DNA of 64,000 bases, taken from positions 1,723,001 to 1,787,000 of the forward strand of contig NZ_CP145607.1 in NCBI RefSeq assembly GCF_036884275.1. The letters are read 5' to 3'. Made by a program: the position numbers and the translations under genes. Each line of letters starts with the position of its first letter. The first letter of the stretch is position 1. Of this stretch, positions 16,802 through 24,824 are shown piece after piece. The stretch comes from Sphingomonas kaistensis (lineage in GTDB: Bacteria; Pseudomonadota; Alphaproteobacteria; Sphingomonadales; Sphingomonadaceae). Below the pieces are notes generated by a model. That model was not told the origin of the DNA, ran no database searches, and saw only the letters and a list, made by a program, of their open reading frames with translations.

Positions 16802-18275
16802 CATCAAAGAAGTCGACGTTATGGCGGACTTCAAGCTTACTCTTGACCACTTCTACTCGCTTGTAAAGACGAATGTTGGAAATCTACAAACAGACCAAAA
16901 GGTACAAATTCAGCTTACCGCGATTCCTATCGACGTGAGTCCTGAATATACTTGGTTCTCGCTCGGCAATCTCGCCAAGTTCTTCGACGTACGGATCGAT
17001 CCAGTCGGCGCCGCTGACAACGTTACGCTGCTAGCAAACGCGAAGTTTTCAAACGAGTATATTCTGTTCTTGTCTGACCTCTTGAGCTTAGTGGAGTATA
17101 AAGAGCTTGATGCAAAGACACTCAAAGACATCGATGTCCTAGGCACACGTATAAGGAACTACGAAACCCAGATCTGGGCTCTTCGTGATCAAAGGAGGGA
17201 GGCTTGGGAGAGTTACGCCCGAGGGTCTATGCACGATCTTGGTGATGTAACCGTGTTTGAGCACTGGTCTCAAAAGCATTGGACAACCAAGGAGATGTAC
17301 ACCCTCGCCGAGGAGCAGGCCCGCGATCAAGCGCTTAGCGATGCTCTCCGCATACGTCGCTACACCAATCCAGAGGATCAAGCCGTTGTGGACGCATACG
17401 CTGCGGCAACGTCGCCAGCCTCGCGCATGCGGTACCCTCTATATCGAGACAGTGAGTACGGCGAGGAAGCTAAAAAATTCAATGTGATTTACTTCGCAAG
17501 ACTCCCGGATAATGAGTCGAGCATCTTTGCAAATCGGAAACTGCTCACGACTACGTCCACTCTTTCTCAGATCGCAAGCGGCACTCTCGGTTCGTTCAGT
17601 GACACTCTGTCGAAGACAAGCGTCGCCAATTCAAGCATTACTACGGATTGGTCTGCAAGTGGGTCTGGTGGCTATCGTTTCATCCGAGTTAGCGCTTCAG
17701 TAAGCAGTCATCAGAGTATTAAGAACGACTTCTCCAGCGCCCAATCAGTAACCGTCGGAGCCAAGTCGCTGCAGGCGCTACCGATCGTCAATGAATGGCT
17801 CAACGCGTCTATGTTCTCGCACCCTCTTGTCCTGCGGAACAGGCGTAAGTTCGAGAGATACTTGGGAGATAACGGAACTCTTCGCTTCTATCCAACCCAC
17901 CTCATCATGGCAAGAGGTCTCAATTTCAAGTTCACCTCATCCCAGAATTGGTCATACGATTACGCGTCGGACTTCTCAGCGAAAGGAAGTGCCAAGGCGA
18001 AAATATTCGGAGTAGGCTGGGGTGGCGGAGGTTCTTATAGCCAAAGCAAACGAGAGCAGCGCATCGAGACTCGTGGTCATGACTTGATCATGGATGATGG
18101 CGACAACCTCCGGTTACTTGGGTATGTGGTGACGGAAAATAAGAACATCGGCGTTTCCTTGCTTGAGCAAGGGGCCACACCCAAGTCGTTCGAAAATCTC
18201 CTCGCCGAAGAGGAAAGTGCCAGGAAAGCTGCGTCCGGGGGGGTTGATGGTGGTGGTGGTGCGCCAGGTGCGTGA
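16794..18275 (+). CDS. large hypothetical protein with Ser/Thr-rich beta-type central region
   Basis: This gene encodes 493 residues, preceded by a strong ribosome site (GAAGGAGAG) inside the previous gene. The first ~200 residues are helical and charged. Residues ~245-330 are unusually rich in Ser, Thr, Ala and Gly with alternating polarity, followed by aromatic/beta-rich sequence up to a Gly-rich GVGWGGGGSYSQ at about 410. The tail ends in poly-Gly. The alternating-polarity hairpins resemble pore-forming or surface beta proteins, but I recognise no family and no signal peptide. It is the third gene of the membrane/OmpA cassette, which suggests function at the envelope. Confidence 0.68.
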   Translation: MSDIKEVDVMADFKLTLDHFYSLVKTNVGNLQTDQKVQIQLTAIPIDVSPEYTWFSLGNLAKFFDVRIDPVGAADNVTLLANAKFSNEYILFLSDLLSLVEYKELDAKTLKDIDVLGTRIRNYETQIWALRDQRREAWESYARGSMHDLGDVTVFEHWSQKHWTTKEMYTLAEEQARDQALSDALRIRRYTNPEDQAVVDAYAAATSPASRMRYPLYRDSEYGEEAKKFNVIYFARLPDNESSIFANRKLLTTTSTLSQIASGTLGSFSDTLSKTSVANSSITTDWSASGSGGYRFIRVSASVSSHQSIKNDFSSAQSVTVGAKSLQALPIVNEWLNASMFSHPLVLRNRRKFERYLGDNGTLRFYPTHLIMARGLNFKFTSSQNWSYDYASDFSAKGSAKAKIFGVGWGGGGSYSQSKREQRIETRGHDLIMDDGDNLRLLGYVVTENKNIGVSLLEQGATPKSFENLLAEEESARKAASGGVDGGGGAPGA

Positions 18276-18417
18276 GGAGCCCAGGAGGGAGAGGTTGCAT
18301 TCGAGGGCAAGAGTTACCCGAACGAGCGGCCTTCCTCTTTCTGCATCAGCCGAAGACTTTTAAACACCTCTCGAGAGCGTACCAATCGCCGCGAGATCAG
18401 TCGTCCGCGGCAATAAT

Positions 18418-18445
18418 GCTCCCGGCCGCTGCAACGGCCGGGAGC
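18418..18445. terminator. GC-rich hairpin between convergent genes
   Basis: GCTCCCGGCCG (18418-18428) and CGGCCGGGAGC (18435-18445) form an 11-bp perfect stem with a 6-nt loop, lying between the ends of convergent transcription units. There is no T-run, so it is at best a weak bidirectional terminator. The rest of 18276-18548 shows nothing else recognisable. Confidence 0.5.
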
Positions 18446-18548
18446 CCGGCTAGACTTAGCCGAAAGACCGCCCGCTTGCGGTCGACGCATCGTTTGCTCG
18501 GAAAGTTCGAGAAGGGCGCATAGCAGACAGCTGCGACTTAGTCTGAGC

Positions 18549-19106
18549 CTACCATATCTGCGCCCACAGGTGGGCTCGAACATCCTTGATGCCCGAACGC
18601 CCGCGCTCAAGCATGATGCTGATGGCGCTCTTGCCTTCGAAGAGCGGCGCGATGTTCGGTCTTCTCAGCCAAGCATCGTCATCCTCGCGCCCCGGCAGAA
18701 GTGAACGAAGCGCCTGGTAGATGTCCATGAGCATCGTCAGGCGGTCCAGCAGCTGGTGCGAAGCGGCGGCTCTTGGCTGGCTGCGGACGGCGACGAGTTC
18801 GGCCTCATCTTCAAGACCCAAGAGTGTCAGCTGCTCGGCCCTAGAAAGACGCCACGTCTCCGCAAGGAAATCGACAATCGCGCCGATCGCACCAGCACGC
18901 TCCCATTTTGCTGAACCAAGCTTACCAGCCTCGAGCGACAACCGATCGGCGACCGCGTCCTTGGCGGCGGCCCGGAAGTGCCGGAGAACGTAGGCCGCAA
19001 AGAGATCCGCATCCTTGGTCTCGGCCACCTGGAAGATCGTAGGCTCCGCTGGCAGAGTTTCCAGCCAGCGGTCCAGTTTAGCGAACAGCTCCTCCTCAGA
19101 ACTCAT
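18549..19106 (-). CDS. Xre/MbcA/ParS-type toxin-binding (DUF2384-like) domain protein
   Basis: The 185-residue protein has a C-terminal ~60-residue segment matching the Xre/MbcA/ParS toxin-binding pattern: helices, then LFEGKSAISIMLERG and GIKDVRAHLWAQIW at the extreme C-terminus. The middle holds a weak helix-turn-helix-like stretch (LSRAEQLTLLGL). In this family the domain binds and neutralises RES-type toxins, but no RES protein is adjacent here. The chosen ATG at 19106 overlaps the end of the upstream gene by 11 bp, so it is the last gene of a three-gene operon read leftwards. Confidence 0.75.
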   Translation of the reverse strand: MSSEEELFAKLDRWLETLPAEPTIFQVAETKDADLFAAYVLRHFRAAAKDAVADRLSLEAGKLGSAKWERAGAIGAIVDFLAETWRLSRAEQLTLLGLEDEAELVAVRSQPRAAASHQLLDRLTMLMDIYQALRSLLPGREDDDAWLRRPNIAPLFEGKSAISIMLERGRSGIKDVRAHLWAQIW

Positions 19107-19725
19107 AGCCATTCTCCTTCGTCCAGCTGAGCCACTCGGCATCGACCATTGCGCGGCCCTCTTCCGGGTTGACGACGAGCGTAGGGATGAAGCGCCCAAA
19201 GCCCGAGCCGCTGAGGACATGACGGGCTGGGATCACCAGATGGCAGTGCGGGACTCCGTGGGCCCATGATGTCGCCGGGACATGAAAGCAGAACGCAACA
19301 GCTGCTTGCAGCTTAGAAGCAAGGCGCAGCCCGAACCCGCGACCCAGCTCTCGGGCTTCATGCAGGCGCAGCCGCTGCGGCACCTCGTCGACGCCGGGAA
19401 ACCGGATGGTAATCTGGGCAGCGAGATGCTTGATTTGGTTACCAGATTTCGAATGGTAGGCCTCGCAGAGGTGGCGCACCGACGAGAAATGGTCCGGCGC
19501 GCCCCGGGAAAGCAGAACTTCGGCTGAGGCGGCTGTAGGTATCGGCCACGCTGCGCTGAGGTCCTCCGGGCGCTCTGTCGGGAACCAGCGTTTGCCAATC
19601 GCATCCTCGAGTCGGCGCTGAGGATCGCCAGATGCTTCCACCACGCCGAAAGAGATATCCTCGACGGCACCGGGGATGGGCTCGTAGTCGCAGGAGGGCG
19701 GGGTAGGGCGCTTCTTGATCGCCAT
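19096..19725 (-). CDS. hypothetical protein, middle gene of Xre/MbcA operon
   Basis: This gene encodes 209 residues, soluble. Notable elements are a central Arg/Leu-rich helix pair and a His-rich strand WAHGVPHCHLVIPARHV (about 153-170), which recalls metal or phosphoesterase sites but is not enough to name a family. A typical RES arrangement (Arg-Glu-Ser) is not evident. Starts 3 bp after the preceding gene's stop and overlaps the next by 11 bp, implying functional linkage with the toxin-binding-domain protein; it could be the toxin partner. Confidence 0.6.
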   Translation of the reverse strand: MAIKKRPTPPSCDYEPIPGAVEDISFGVVEASGDPQRRLEDAIGKRWFPTERPEDLSAAWPIPTAASAEVLLSRGAPDHFSSVRHLCEAYHSKSGNQIKHLAAQITIRFPGVDEVPQRLRLHEARELGRGFGLRLASKLQAAVAFCFHVPATSWAHGVPHCHLVIPARHVLSGSGFGRFIPTLVVNPEEGRAMVDAEWLSWTKENGYEF

Positions 19726-19728
19726 TGC

Positions 19729-20283
19729 TTAGCCCTCCAGTCCAGGCCGAGTAGCTTTGACGATGCGCTTCGCCGCCTCGCAAACGCCGGTGCAGCGCTC
19801 GTACCAAGTGATGAATGGCCCGTCGGACTCCATGTGAATGCCGTCACAGCCGATCCGGAGGGACAAGCCGGGCTTGGCGGGAAGCAGCCAATAATCTTCG
19901 ACGCCCCGCGCGAAGAGAACGAGGTCGGTGAGCATGAGAATGTGGCCGCTAACGCGAAGAGCAGCGTCCCACATGACTGCGCTCAGCAGTTCGGGGTAGG
20001 TGTCGTGACGGGCCAGAATAACGTCGACGTTTTTTGTTTGGGCAACTTCCTCCATCGCTTCCCGAAAGAGGGGTACGGTGCAAACAGTGCCGGCGATCGC
20101 CAGCTGCTGCTGCGGTAGGAGCTTGGCTCCGGCAGGAAGGCCGGCAGTGACTGGCTCCGACATAACGTTACCAAGCGAACGCTGCACGAGATTGGTGATG
20201 GCTGCCGTCGGACGGGACGGAGCGGCGAGCGTTGGGACGTGAAGGTTCAATGGGATACTCTCTTCTCTATCGAGGGCGGCCAT
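19729..20283 (-). CDS. hypothetical protein, first gene of Xre/MbcA operon
   Basis: The product has 184 residues with no clear signal peptide. It has moderately hydrophobic helices (for example ALRVSGHILMLTDLVLFARG at about 109-128) and Cys/Trp residues near the C-terminus (FITWYERCTGVCEAAKRI). No family is recognised. The ATG at 20283 lacks a strong ribosome site; an internal Met at residue 41 is an alternative start. Heads the operon, whose upstream region (20284-20520) contains no other gene. Confidence 0.55.
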   Translation of the reverse strand: MAALDREESIPLNLHVPTLAAPSRPTAAITNLVQRSLGNVMSEPVTAGLPAGAKLLPQQQLAIAGTVCTVPLFREAMEEVAQTKNVDVILARHDTYPELLSAVMWDAALRVSGHILMLTDLVLFARGVEDYWLLPAKPGLSLRIGCDGIHMESDGPFITWYERCTGVCEAAKRIVKATRPGLEG

Positions 20284-20520
20284 CTGGCCAATCCGAGCTC
20301 CCTTCGATTTTCATCTGATGAGGAAGCTCACTGCTTCACCATCAATCCTCTCTGGTCCTTCACCCTTCTGCAGTTGAATATCCGCTCGTTTGCTCTCGGT
20401 AGGCAGTCCGGTGCAAGTCCGGTGCAACCGGCGGAAAAAGCCTGTTTGTTCTAGTCCTGTTCTGCATGCGCTGCGCTGGAAAAGGCCGGGTTTTCGCCCT
20501 TTCTGTGCTAAGGGCGTGTG

Positions 20521-20565
20521 TTGACATCGCAGGGGTCGCAAGTTCAATCCTTGCCACGCCCACCA
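20521..20565 (+). other. 3' fragment of tRNA-Val(GAC): candidate island attachment site
   Basis: The 45 nt read as the tRNA 3' half: anticodon loop TTGACAT (anticodon GAC), 3' anticodon strand CGCAG, variable loop GGGTC, T-arm GCAAG-TTCAATC-CTTGC, 3' acceptor strand CACGCCC and encoded ACCA. The D-arm and the 5' anticodon strand are missing. Integrases commonly use this exact part of a tRNA gene as the crossover, so this marks the chromosomal end of the island to the left. Just upstream, GGGCGTG (20512-20518) is complementary to the acceptor strand, so an internally deleted tRNA gene is the alternative. No other gene is seen in 20284-20628. Confidence 0.82.
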
Positions 20566-20628
20566 GTTTCTGCTGAAAGCCGCTGAAGGTTCTGAGCGAT
20601 GAAGCGCGGTCAGCTTCGGCTCCCTCCA

Positions 20629-21639
20629 TCAGTCCGCCATGGGCGGATCTGCGCGTAGATCGAGGATGTCCGAAATCCCGCGTTTGCCGCTGCGGCGGTC
20701 GAGCTGGACGATGACGTCGATGACCGAGCGGGCGTAGGCCAGGGTGTCCTTGCGGGTGAGGCCCAGCCCGGCCTGCATGACCATCAGTCCGAGCTGTTCG
20801 AGGGCGCCAAGGGGATTGTTGGCGTGAAGCGTGCTGAACGAGCCGGGATGGCCGGTGTTGATCGCTCGCAGGAAGCTGACCGCTTCGGTGCCACGAAGCT
20901 CGCCCAGCACCAGCCGGTCGGGCCGCATCCGCAGCGAGGCCTGGAGAAGGTCGTCGGTGCTGACCTGCGCTTCGCCAAGTTCGCCCTTTACCGCGACCAG
21001 GCCCAGGCTTGCCGGACTGTGCAGGCGGATTTCGGGCGTGTCCTCGATCAGGATGATCCGCTCGGACACCGGCACTTCTCGCAACAGGGCATTGAGGAAC
21101 GTGGTCTTCCCCGACGACGTGCCGCCGCTGATCAGGATGGTGCGTTTCTGGAGGACGGCGTGGCGCAGATAGCCCACCGGATCGGTGGCGGGGCACGGCG
21201 CGTCCGCGGCTTCGGTGGCAGCCTTGGGAACCCCCGCGTAGGCAGAAAGCGGCAGGTCGACGAGCCGGTGCTGCCGGATGGCCATGGCCCAGCCGCGGCG
21301 GGTGGCTGGGGGCGAGATGAATTGCACGCGCGCGCCGTTGGGCAGGATCGCGGACAACAAGGGCCGTTCGCGGCTGATGCCTTGATGGGTCGATCGGGCC
21401 ACCTGCTCGGCCAATCGCCGCACCAGCAGGTCGTCGATTCCCGGCGCCGCGACGCGCTGCAGATGCATGTGACCGGCCTGTTCGATCCACACCTCGCCGG
21501 ACGCGTTGACGATGATCTCCGACACGTCGTCGCGTTCCATCCACGGGCGAAAGGGATGGAGGTAGGCGTTCAGATAAACGCCGCCGTCACTGCTCACTCT
21601 CAGGTCCTCGTCGGGCACGCTGACGAGGTGGGGGTTCAT
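20629..21639 (-). CDS. virB11: T4SS ATPase VirB11
   Basis: The protein has 336 residues. It has an N-terminal PAS-like domain, then a secretion ATPase domain with Walker A GGTSSGKTTF (about 168-177), Asp box EDTPEI, Walker B-type LVLGELRGTEA and the His box INTGHPGSFSTLHAN. The hexameric cytoplasmic ATPase powers pilus assembly and substrate transfer together with VirB4. ATG 21639 overlaps the virB10 stop by 4 bp. It is the last gene of the virB operon and its 3' end is 63 bp from the tRNA fragment. Confidence 0.95.
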   Translation of the reverse strand: MNPHLVSVPDEDLRVSSDGGVYLNAYLHPFRPWMERDDVSEIIVNASGEVWIEQAGHMHLQRVAAPGIDDLLVRRLAEQVARSTHQGISRERPLLSAILPNGARVQFISPPATRRGWAMAIRQHRLVDLPLSAYAGVPKAATEAADAPCPATDPVGYLRHAVLQKRTILISGGTSSGKTTFLNALLREVPVSERIILIEDTPEIRLHSPASLGLVAVKGELGEAQVSTDDLLQASLRMRPDRLVLGELRGTEAVSFLRAINTGHPGSFSTLHANNPLGALEQLGLMVMQAGLGLTRKDTLAYARSVIDVIVQLDRRSGKRGISDILDLRADPPMAD

Positions 21640-22832
21640 GATGTCGAGACCCGCGAGAAGTCGAGATCGCGGGCCGTGAATACCCGAATCGGCTGACCCT
21701 GACGCACCTTCACCGTCGGCGGAATGCCGCCGCTTTGCTGCGCGGCGACGCCGGCCGCGCCGATCCCGCCGCCCGACGCCAGCACGCTTGCGCCGCCGGT
21801 GCCGATGGCGCTCGCCGCGCCGACCACCGACAGCAGCAATGCCGATCCGAAGCGCTTGAAGAAGTGATTGTCGACCTCGCCGGCAAGGCCGCTCTGCCCG
21901 GCCTCGTCGGTTCCGGGGGAAGCGATCGCGACCGAGACGCCATCGGGCCGGATCAGCCGCGACCACAGGATGTAGGCACGGGTCTGACCCGCCGCGAGGC
22001 CGCTCTTGTACTGGCCGACCAGCCGCGAGGAACGCGGGATCAGGATCTGGCTGCCGTCGAAGCTGCGCACGTCCTGGCTGACGACCGCCCGGACGTAACC
22101 CGGCACGTCGCTGTTGATGGCGGTTTCGAGCACCGCGGGGATCAGCGTGCCCTGGCTGACGGTGGACGCCGGATTGGCCATCGGCCGCGCCATCGCCGTT
22201 TCGGAGGCCGACGCATCGGCCCGCGCCGCGAAATCATCGCCGCCCACCGCCGGGCGTGACCCGGTCGCCGGGCTCGTCGCGGCTGCCGCGCCGGCCGCCG
22301 CCGGTTCGCCGGGCGCACTCAGCACCGGTCCCGAACCGTCGAACAGCAGGGTCGGCGAACGAAGGCGCTCGGCTACCGACATGCCGGGGGTTCCGGACGG
22401 CACGGGCGCGACTTGCGGAAAGGTTTGCGGCGGCGAACTGAAGACCAAAGATCCGCCGGCAGGCTGCCCCGCGCCGTTGAGCGCCGCGACCTGTTCGGGG
22501 GTGGGAGGGGGGACCACGGGGAGGGGGGCATTCTGTACCGCCGCAGGGGCGTCCCGCGCCACGGGCGCCTGCCGCGCATCGCGCCCGCTGCTCAGCCCGA
22601 GAAAGGTCGCCAGGCCGAGCATGACCGCGGCCCCGCCGCCGACCGCCAGTGCCATTCCTTCCTTGCGCGAAGGCGGCGTCGCCACCGCGGGATAAGCCAG
22701 CCGGCTTGCTTCGATCAGCGCGCCTTCGTCGAGATGGCTGCGCGGGTCGAACGGCACCAGTTGACCGCTCATCCCGATCGGGCGCTGTACCTCGTCGCCG
22801 ACGATCGTTGAGCGGGTCTCACGGACGTCCAT
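21636..22832 (-). CDS. virB10: T4SS core protein VirB10
   Basis: The 398-residue protein has a cytoplasmic N-terminus, a single membrane helix (about 60-80), and a Pro/Ala-rich periplasmic linker. The C-terminal TrbI-like domain (about 200-380) carries the conserved 'LIPAVLETAINSDVPG' and 'ILIPRSSRLVGQYKSG' strands and an antenna-type hydrophobic stretch near 340-365. It spans the envelope and couples ATPase energy to the outer-membrane pore. Overlaps virB9 by 14 bp and virB11 by 4 bp. Confidence 0.95.
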   Translation of the reverse strand: MDVRETRSTIVGDEVQRPIGMSGQLVPFDPRSHLDEGALIEASRLAYPAVATPPSRKEGMALAVGGGAAVMLGLATFLGLSSGRDARQAPVARDAPAAVQNAPLPVVPPPTPEQVAALNGAGQPAGGSLVFSSPPQTFPQVAPVPSGTPGMSVAERLRSPTLLFDGSGPVLSAPGEPAAAGAAAATSPATGSRPAVGGDDFAARADASASETAMARPMANPASTVSQGTLIPAVLETAINSDVPGYVRAVVSQDVRSFDGSQILIPRSSRLVGQYKSGLAAGQTRAYILWSRLIRPDGVSVAIASPGTDEAGQSGLAGEVDNHFFKRFGSALLLSVVGAASAIGTGGASVLASGGGIGAAGVAAQQSGGIPPTVKVRQGQPIRVFTARDLDFSRVSTS

Positions 22833-23592
22833 TGCGGGCCTCCGTGCTGGCGGTCTGGGTCAGGGTCACGCGATTGCTGGTCGCCAGCACGGTGGCGGTT
22901 TCCTTGCCGCGACGCAGGATGATCCGCCGGGGCAGGCCGGCGATCACGATGAAGCCTTTTTCCATCCGGTAGTCGAGCGGGCTTTCCGTGCCGTCGGAGG
23001 CCGGGGCCAGCACTGCCGGCAGCGCCAGCGCGTCGGGCCAGCTGAGGTAGACCGCCTTGCTGTCGTCGAAGATCCGGGCCGGGCGCAGCGATTTGGCGCC
23101 GTCGACCTTCCAGCCGAAGTTGAGCACCGGCGCCGGAGTGACGGGGGCACTTGCCAGCGCGGTCGTGGCGGCCGGGGCTGGCGGCGGTGGCGGCGGCGGC
23201 TGGATCGACCCGGGGGCAGGGTAGGCGGGATAGTCGAAGCTCAAGGTGTAGACCGGCTGCGATCCACGCGTGGCCTCAAGATCGAACAGATAGGTGCGCT
23301 GGTCGGTGATCACCATCAGATTGCTGCGTGCGCCGGCGATCAGCGGCTTGATGAAGAGGTAATTGCCGCGCTTGTTGGGCGTCACCTGCCAGGCCGCGCT
23401 GTCACCCACCGCGACATTCTCGATTCGCTCGTCGGCGCCGAAGCGTATCGAGCTCTGATAGCCAGGCTTGGCGATGAAGCGCACGACCTCGTCGGGGGTG
23501 AACATGATCGAGCGAACCCGCGCATCCGATGCCGTCGCGGCCTGGCCGGCAAGCAGCAGCAACGGGGCGAGGGCGAGTGGAAGCAACTTCAT
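22819..23592 (-). CDS. virB9: T4SS core protein VirB9
   Basis: This gene encodes 257 residues with a Sec signal (MKLLPLALAPLLLLAGQAATA). The N-terminal domain shows the VirB9/CagX pattern (FTPDEVVRF, KRGNYLFIKP, NLMVITDQRTYLFDL), followed by a Pro-rich linker and the C-terminal lobe that joins VirB10 in the outer-membrane ring. No virB8 lies between virB6 and virB9, the usual place; the genes overlap by 4 bp. Confidence 0.93.
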   Translation of the reverse strand: MKLLPLALAPLLLLAGQAATASDARVRSIMFTPDEVVRFIAKPGYQSSIRFGADERIENVAVGDSAAWQVTPNKRGNYLFIKPLIAGARSNLMVITDQRTYLFDLEATRGSQPVYTLSFDYPAYPAPGSIQPPPPPPPAPAATTALASAPVTPAPVLNFGWKVDGAKSLRPARIFDDSKAVYLSWPDALALPAVLAPASDGTESPLDYRMEKGFIVIAGLPRRIILRRGKETATVLATSNRVTLTQTASTEARNGRP

Positions 23593-24824
23593 TGGACCGG
23601 CTTTCCTGGAGATTTGCTGGGCGCCGCGGGGGAACGGAAGCGTGTGCCCACCCCTTGCACGCGTCGGTCGGTGGCAAGGGCCCGGGGGGCGAAGGTGTCG
23701 GCCCCGGTTCCGCCCGTGGTCGCCAATATCGGTACGCGGCGATCCGCCACGGCGCCCGGCATGCCCGTGTCGTTGGCGGGCACCTGGGTTGCACTGACGA
23801 TGGCGCGGACCCGATCCGACACCGGGGGTGCCGTGGGCGCCACGCTTTGCTCGGCGGCCTGAACGGCAACCGAGGTGCCCGCCGCGCCCGCGACCGTACC
23901 GCCGCCGTTGACGACGCGCTCGTCACTGATCGACTCACGTCCGCCGCGGCCGATCCGCCAGCCGGCGACGATGGTGCTCGACACCTTGAGCACCAGCACC
24001 ATCAACGCGACGTAGACCGACGCGCCCAAGAACATCGACACCGCCGCGCGCATACTGACCGGGCCCATGGCGAGCTCCGCCACGATCGGCGACAGCAACG
24101 CCAGAGCGGCGCCGCCGATCAGCACCGTGAAAAGGGGCACGATCGCGAACAATACCGCGCCCTTGAGCCAGCCGACGAACAATCCGTGAGTGCCGCGAAA
24201 CAAGGCGAAAACGATGAAAACGGGTCCGATCGCCAACAAGGCGGCAAGCGCGATGCGGGCGACCAGCAGCACGCCCACGGTGCCGAGCAGTAGCATCAGC
24301 GCGGCCATCCACAGGACGTCGCCCGCGGTCCATCCGGCGGCTTGGGCGGGGGCGGGGGTAATGCCGTTGACCTGCGAAACCGGAGCCGGCGTACTAGCGA
24401 CCTCGGCCGCATTAGCGACCGCGGTGAACAAGGTATCGAGACGGTTGGCGAAGGCCGCGGTGGCCGAGCCTTGCTGATTGGTCACCACCGCCGCGATCTG
24501 ATCCGGCGCGCCGGTCAACAGGGTCCAGACCACGCTTTGGTAGGCGATCCAGCTGGTGGCGAAGGTCAGGACCAGCCCCAGGGTCATCATGCGCGGCGTC
24601 AGCATGCTGAGGCCGATGCGCGCGCGGCCGGTCAGCAGGTTCACGGCAAGCAAAGCGATGTACAAGGTCAGCAGCAGCGTCAGCGCCGTACCGAGCCGGC
24701 CATCAGGTCCAAACAAACGGCCGAACGCGCCCGCCGCCGCTTCCGCCGACACGCAGTCCACCGACCGCAGAACGTCGGCGATGCCCGAGGCGGTCGACGG
24801 GGAAAGCGGTGGACAGCTGCTCAT
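23589..24824 (-). CDS. virB6: T4SS polytopic membrane protein VirB6
   Basis: The 411-residue protein has at least six hydrophobic segments between residues ~45 and 290, in the TrbL/VirB6 arrangement, with the conserved ALLAIGPVFIVFALF segment near the middle and a long hydrophilic C-terminal tail. It forms the inner-membrane channel. ATG 24824 overlaps the virB4 stop (ATGA), so no virB5 is present between them. The same frame is open further upstream, but that is antisense shadow of virB4. Confidence 0.92.
   Translation of the reverse strand: MSSCPPLSPSTASGIADVLRSVDCVSAEAAAGAFGRLFGPDGRLGTALTLLLTLYIALLAVNLLTGRARIGLSMLTPRMMTLGLVLTFATSWIAYQSVVWTLLTGAPDQIAAVVTNQQGSATAAFANRLDTLFTAVANAAEVASTPAPVSQVNGITPAPAQAAGWTAGDVLWMAALMLLLGTVGVLLVARIALAALLAIGPVFIVFALFRGTHGLFVGWLKGAVLFAIVPLFTVLIGGAALALLSPIVAELAMGPVSMRAAVSMFLGASVYVALMVLVLKVSSTIVAGWRIGRGGRESISDERVVNGGGTVAGAAGTSVAVQAAEQSVAPTAPPVSDRVRAIVSATQVPANDTGMPGAVADRRVPILATTGGTGADTFAPRALATDRRVQGVGTRFRSPAAPSKSPGKPVQ

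Noticed and set aside
20512..20565. Functional complete tRNA gene
   Set aside because: The D-arm and 5' anticodon strand are missing; only 54 nt can be assembled even with the upstream GGGCGTG.
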